A stretch of DNA of 16,880 nt, from assembly GCA_964631125.1 (NCBI GenBank), contig CAZVYN010000084.1:1-16880 (forward strand), in the 5' to 3' direction. Under the pieces are notes generated by a model. That model did no database searches. It was not told the DNA's origin and worked only from the letters and a program-made list of their open reading frames with translations. The translations under genes and the position numbers were made by a program. Each line of letters starts with the position of its first letter. Position 1 is the stretch's first letter. The stretch comes from CAZVYN01 sp964631125 (GTDB lineage: Bacteria > Eisenbacteria > RBG-16-71-46 > CAIMUX01). Of the stretch, positions 15,101-16,880 are shown one piece after another.

Positions 15101-15254
15101 GTCCACAACCGTTTCGGGAGGAGGCCGAGGCCGCGCAGAGATTCTCTGGGATTGGACGGCGAGTTCGGGGGTTCGACCCGCTAGCGGTCAGTACTTCGTC
15201 ACAGTCTCAGGTAGAGACGCGAAATTCAGTTCTCGATTCACCCTCCTCCGCTGA
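12183..15254 (+). CDS. Secreted multidomain subtilisin-like (S8) protease with FlgD-like C-terminal domain
   Basis: From the ATG at 12183 the product has 1023 aa. A signal peptide occupies about 33-55 (VKFGWAGVGAAFAFALTA, cleavage SASA|GP). Residues 60-225 form a beta-rich, cohesin-like domain. Residues 231-270 are an acidic Gly/Ser/Asp linker. A propeptide-like part follows, then the subtilase domain from about 425: Asp459 in GMVDTG, His495 in GTHATKMSG and Ser685 in NSGAAAAVAG. The usual Pro-His after the catalytic Ser is Ala-Ala, and the oxyanion-hole Asn region (AAGN) appears replaced by LSVAPLRD. The last about 85 residues (ELQVHDVSGRLVWSTTV onward) are a FlgD/T9SS-sorting-like Ig fold. 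Three starts compete: ATG 12183, GTG 12279 directly at the signal peptide, and ATG 12205 with a good purine-rich site but one base out of frame across a C11 tract. GC is clearly lower than in neighbouring genes. The beta-helix gene follows after 8 bp. Confidence 0.85.
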   Translation: MPQAGGSHAGRPEDRPPPQWKFAATRRFARRFVKFGWAGVGAAFAFALTARSASAGPHEGGVLLLHANLNLTYTVTESDWCGLAGLTDCESVNTSVPPDRTDLTVFFALAAFPESASPALKGVTFGLTYDPEKIYIISSGSCADFELAEPGWPAPDSGVALTWNTALQATLAELYWFAGYADPETDPAELSLVAHPTQGAAFADDSVPSILDDVADFGVLGFGSSGSSSCPASGESGGTGSPDGAGDEGGSEEQDGADGDSEDGSSETSPIDSYANLTDYAPEIEVQLAPDALNTPLLSSAELPIAEATFLVSDVRTPFAQLGALSVRRAIPTAVPGDTLAQDFAGRLVRITDLSPFYFLRFGSVEAAIAAQPFVVDVPYVQTASVVELLHIATPLTDDPKLYNHPGFPYDPQWHIENLGERSASTADADLRPETTYFGPGWPCDAVECPDKVTIGMVDTGLPDAHEDLDIIPLSAADRAGMHNNPNDPDYCGTHATKMSGIAGAITNNAKGIAGVCSSCRILDIESCFSSADCAANACSTIGSWQSRVPYAVSHFPELRVLLISGASSEEQEPGYSSPAKVLTLWNAFVMGILSVAPLRDTMFNNPAEVEPANIPFLIGVGGSTQEDLFWNEPSTCNSDPTLPLNTGTPVGPNAPDITAPACGPVVTTGPDSLTDYSYTGMFNSGAAAAVAGAAGHLFSADINYSNFGLGADDAMGILFNATRQYADDPTEGNDCGHCPKEYYGRGILDMGIMMSIYYEMFTGSFLVYTVRPDDAGVDWAPLYTFESNNFRRTWRLWRMRKTISLPRTNSVWPNVPEFVGWVNHTQTWWGEETTAPLIYGQIQSGTSDEAMTANADVVAIATNGPTSANMSVINAQTGQATLTAYTLEQVTEVSHQHISWVVAPEDLQVAYTTITRMHPASAELGSSESGRPIPSIITLGTPTSMSPRFRISGLDNSEHELQVHDVSGRLVWSTTVSGGGRGRAEILWDWTASSGVRPASGQYFVTVSGRDAKFSSRFTLLR
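12227..12237 (+). repeat. C11 homopolymer at the 5' end of the protease gene
   Basis: Eleven consecutive C lie between the possible upstream start codons and the signal peptide. With 11 C the ATG at 12183 is in frame; with 12 or 9 C the ATG at 12205 would be. The same tract recurs at 16870-16880, where the window stops. Confidence 0.9.
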
Positions 15255-15262
15255 AGGTCACC

Positions 15263-16645
15263 ATGAACCGACATTCGCTTTGGTCATATCTCACCGTCGG
15301 GCTCCCTGTCGTTCTGTTCGCGGCGGCTACTACGGCAAGGGCGGCATCGATCCGCGTGCCGGACGACGCCCCGACCATCCAAGCCGCGATCGATCTCGCG
15401 AGCGACGGCGACATCGTCGAGATCGCGCCCGGGACCTACACCGGCGATGGGAATCGCGACATTTCGTTCCATGGCAAGTCGCTCCGGGTGCAGCCCGCCG
15501 GCGCTCCTCATTCGGTCCTATTGCAGGTCAATGCGACGGATCTCGACCTTCACCGCGGGTTCGTCTTCGACCAGGGAGAGCCGCCCACCGCGACTCTCTA
15601 TGGCCTGCGAATCGAACTCGGCGGCCACGTCCAGGGTGGCGCGATCTTGATCGCGGGCACGGCGAGTCCGACGATCGAGAGCTGTCAGTTCGACGATAAC
15701 TTTGCTTTCGAGCCCTGGGATGGCCCTCCCCTGGACACCCAAGTCGGAGGGGGGGCCTTGTGCATCCGGGATGCCGCAGCGCCCGTGATTCGAGATTGCG
15801 TGATCAATCGCAGCGCAACCGATTTCTTCGGTAGCGCGATCTATCTCGAAGGATCGCCGTCGGTCTCGATTGTCGACTCTTGGATAACGAACTCTGGCAA
15901 AGGACAGGCCATCTACGTCACGGGTGCGGCGCGGCTGGACATGCTGTCGTGTTGGGTCGTCAATAGTCGGAGCGGGACCATCTGGCTCGGAGCGTCGTCA
16001 CACGCGCGGCTGGAGAACTGCGTCGTGGCCGACAACGGAGGGCATTGGGCGATCCGGGCTCGCCATGGTGCGACGCTCGAACTCGTGCAGAGCACCGTAG
16101 CTTCCAACGTCACAAATAGCGCGGCGCTCGAACTCGCAGGGGCGCACGCTTCGATCGTACGAAGTATCGTATACGGCAACTGTGACGTGGACGGTGAGTC
16201 TGGTGATCTCTGGCTGTCTGCAGGATCGCTCGAGATCGTGTGCTGCGCACTCGACCCTTCCGGGATCGAGGGCGATGTCGATCTCGAAGTCGGCGGCCCC
16301 CATGTGTTCGCGGATCCGAGGTTCTGCGATCCCGAGAGCTGCCCAGCAGGTGGGCTATACGGACCCCTCGGTAGCTACTCGCTCGAGGCGTACTCGTCGT
16401 GTCTTCCTGAGAACAACTTGTGTGGGGAGCAGATCGGGGCGTTGGGGATGGGGTGTGGGACGACTTCGGCGATCGGGGCGTGTTGTCTGGCGGGGAATGA
16501 GTGCGTGATCACGACGGCGTTGAACTGCGGCGTGCGTGGGGGTGCGTTCGAGGGGGACGGGACGTCATGTGACGGGTCGCCTTGCGGCGTGGGGACTCCG
16601 GCGGAAGAGCGGAGCTGGGGGGAGATCAAGGCTCGCTATCGGTAG
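15263..16645 (+). CDS. Secreted right-handed parallel beta-helix protein with Cys-rich tail
   Basis: A 460-aa exported protein. The signal peptide is MNRHSLWSYLTVGLPVVLFA with cleavage near TARA|AS. IRVPDDAPTIQAAIDLASDG followed by IVEIAPGTYTG is the classic entry strand of pectate-lyase-like / DUF1565 beta-helix proteins. Repeating rungs follow (about 40-370, for example ATLYGLRIELGGHVQGGAIL, SPTIESCQFDDN, PVIRDCVIN, ARLENCVVADNGG and LVQSTVASN). Then come FADPRFCDPESCPAGGLYGP, LCGEQIGALGMGCG, a Cys-rich G-A-C-C tail and WGEIKARYR. No catalytic residues of a particular lyase can be assigned; binding or cleaving a polysaccharide is plausible. AAGG lies six bases before the ATG, and the protease stop is 8 bp upstream, so the two are almost certainly one operon. 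The last 57 codons lie within the exact direct repeat. Confidence 0.85.
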   Translation: MNRHSLWSYLTVGLPVVLFAAATTARAASIRVPDDAPTIQAAIDLASDGDIVEIAPGTYTGDGNRDISFHGKSLRVQPAGAPHSVLLQVNATDLDLHRGFVFDQGEPPTATLYGLRIELGGHVQGGAILIAGTASPTIESCQFDDNFAFEPWDGPPLDTQVGGGALCIRDAAAPVIRDCVINRSATDFFGSAIYLEGSPSVSIVDSWITNSGKGQAIYVTGAARLDMLSCWVVNSRSGTIWLGASSHARLENCVVADNGGHWAIRARHGATLELVQSTVASNVTNSAALELAGAHASIVRSIVYGNCDVDGESGDLWLSAGSLEIVCCALDPSGIEGDVDLEVGGPHVFADPRFCDPESCPAGGLYGPLGSYSLEAYSSCLPENNLCGEQIGALGMGCGTTSAIGACCLAGNECVITTALNCGVRGGAFEGDGTSCDGSPCGVGTPAEERSWGEIKARYR

Positions 16646-16880
16646 CCGGGCGCGAGCGCGACCTCCGGCAACCGACGGACGGCGGCGGAGAGGTCGTCTC
16701 CACGACTCTCACGGAATCTCGCCGTGCCAACTGGGCGCGGCGGGGAGTACACTTTCCTGGCCGATTCTGTGATCTCTTCCGGGGCACAGTCCCTCGGCCC
16801 AAACAGGCGTGTTTAGACCGCGAGGATGCCGCAAGCAGGGGGGTCTCATGCAGGTCGTCCCGAGGATCGCCCCCCCCCCC
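16473..16880 (+). repeat. Long exact direct repeat, copy 2 (runs to the window end)
   Basis: Same sequence as 11830-12237. It holds the 3' end of the beta-helix gene, the intergenic region and the start of what would be a second protease gene. The window stops inside the C-tract, so I cannot see whether the similarity continues into another protease copy. Confidence 0.95.
16826..16880 (+). CDS. Possible 5' end of a second protease gene (partial)
   Basis: The ATG here corresponds exactly to the ATG at 12183 and reads MPQAGGSHAGRPEDRPPP before the window ends. Because it is only the repeated 5' end, it could start a paralogous protease, continue into unrelated DNA, or be an assembly duplicate. 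Confidence 0.3.
   Translation, partial: MPQAGGSHAGRPEDRPPP

Noticed and set aside
14890..15699. A 269-codon plus-strand frame bridging the protease and beta-helix genes
   Set aside because: Out of frame with both real genes, Arg/Ser-rich, no domain; both flanking genes have signal peptides or known folds in their own frames.
11830..16880. Insertion sequence or composite transposon around the protease pair
   Set aside because: No transposase, integrase or terminal inverted repeats are visible; the repeats are gene-end and intergenic sequence, so duplication or recombination is better supported.

Overview
The window is high-GC bacterial DNA of the kind seen in uncultured FCB-group lineages. 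Several traits point towards a Candidatus Eisenbacteria-like organism: secreted proteins ending in a FlgD-like beta-sandwich, a Cys-rich G-A-C-C tail ending in W-G-x-I-K-x-x-Y-R, GIGTTxPxxKLDV repeat proteins, and weak Shine-Dalgarno use. This placement is inference from protein style, because no rRNA or phylogenetic marker set is present.

Layout. (1) 1-1078 is a non-coding, repeat-laden stretch. It holds a decayed second copy of the typA 3' end, two copies of a 30-bp double-palindrome repeat and two short tandem arrays. (2) 1104-2903 (-) is the translational GTPase gene typA/bipA. (3) Divergent from it lie a Rieske non-heme-iron oxygenase alpha subunit (3043-4203) and a RimJ/RimL-type GNAT acetyltransferase (4200-4742), which overlap by ATGA and so are probably co-translated. 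(4) A 435-bp convergent intergenic region carries a large near-perfect inverted repeat. (5) A minus-strand run reads, in transcription order, an MFS/spermidine-synthase-like membrane fusion protein (9495-7045), a DUF2203 protein (6939-6526) and an M20 amidohydrolase (6437-5178). (6) Divergent from that run is a TPR protein fused to a minimal zincin metalloprotease domain (9648-10505).

(7) The right third (10664-16880) is a secreted-protein region. It contains a GIGTTxP-repeat surface protein, an orphan Cys-rich tail, a large multidomain subtilisin-like protease, and a right-handed beta-helix protein 8 bp behind the protease. The protease and beta-helix pair is bracketed by an exact direct repeat of at least 408 bp (11830-12237 and 16473-16880, the latter cut by the window end). 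The repeat carries the Cys-rich tail, the intergenic region and the 5' end of the protease gene. The pair therefore looks like one unit of a tandem array, or a cassette able to recombine in or out. An assembly loop could give the same picture.

The repeat also contains an 11-C homopolymer at the protease 5' end that decides which upstream ATG is in frame. This could be a phase-variation switch or a sequencing indel. This secreted-gene region and the homopolymer-controlled start are the most interesting parts of the window; the remaining genes are recognisable families.
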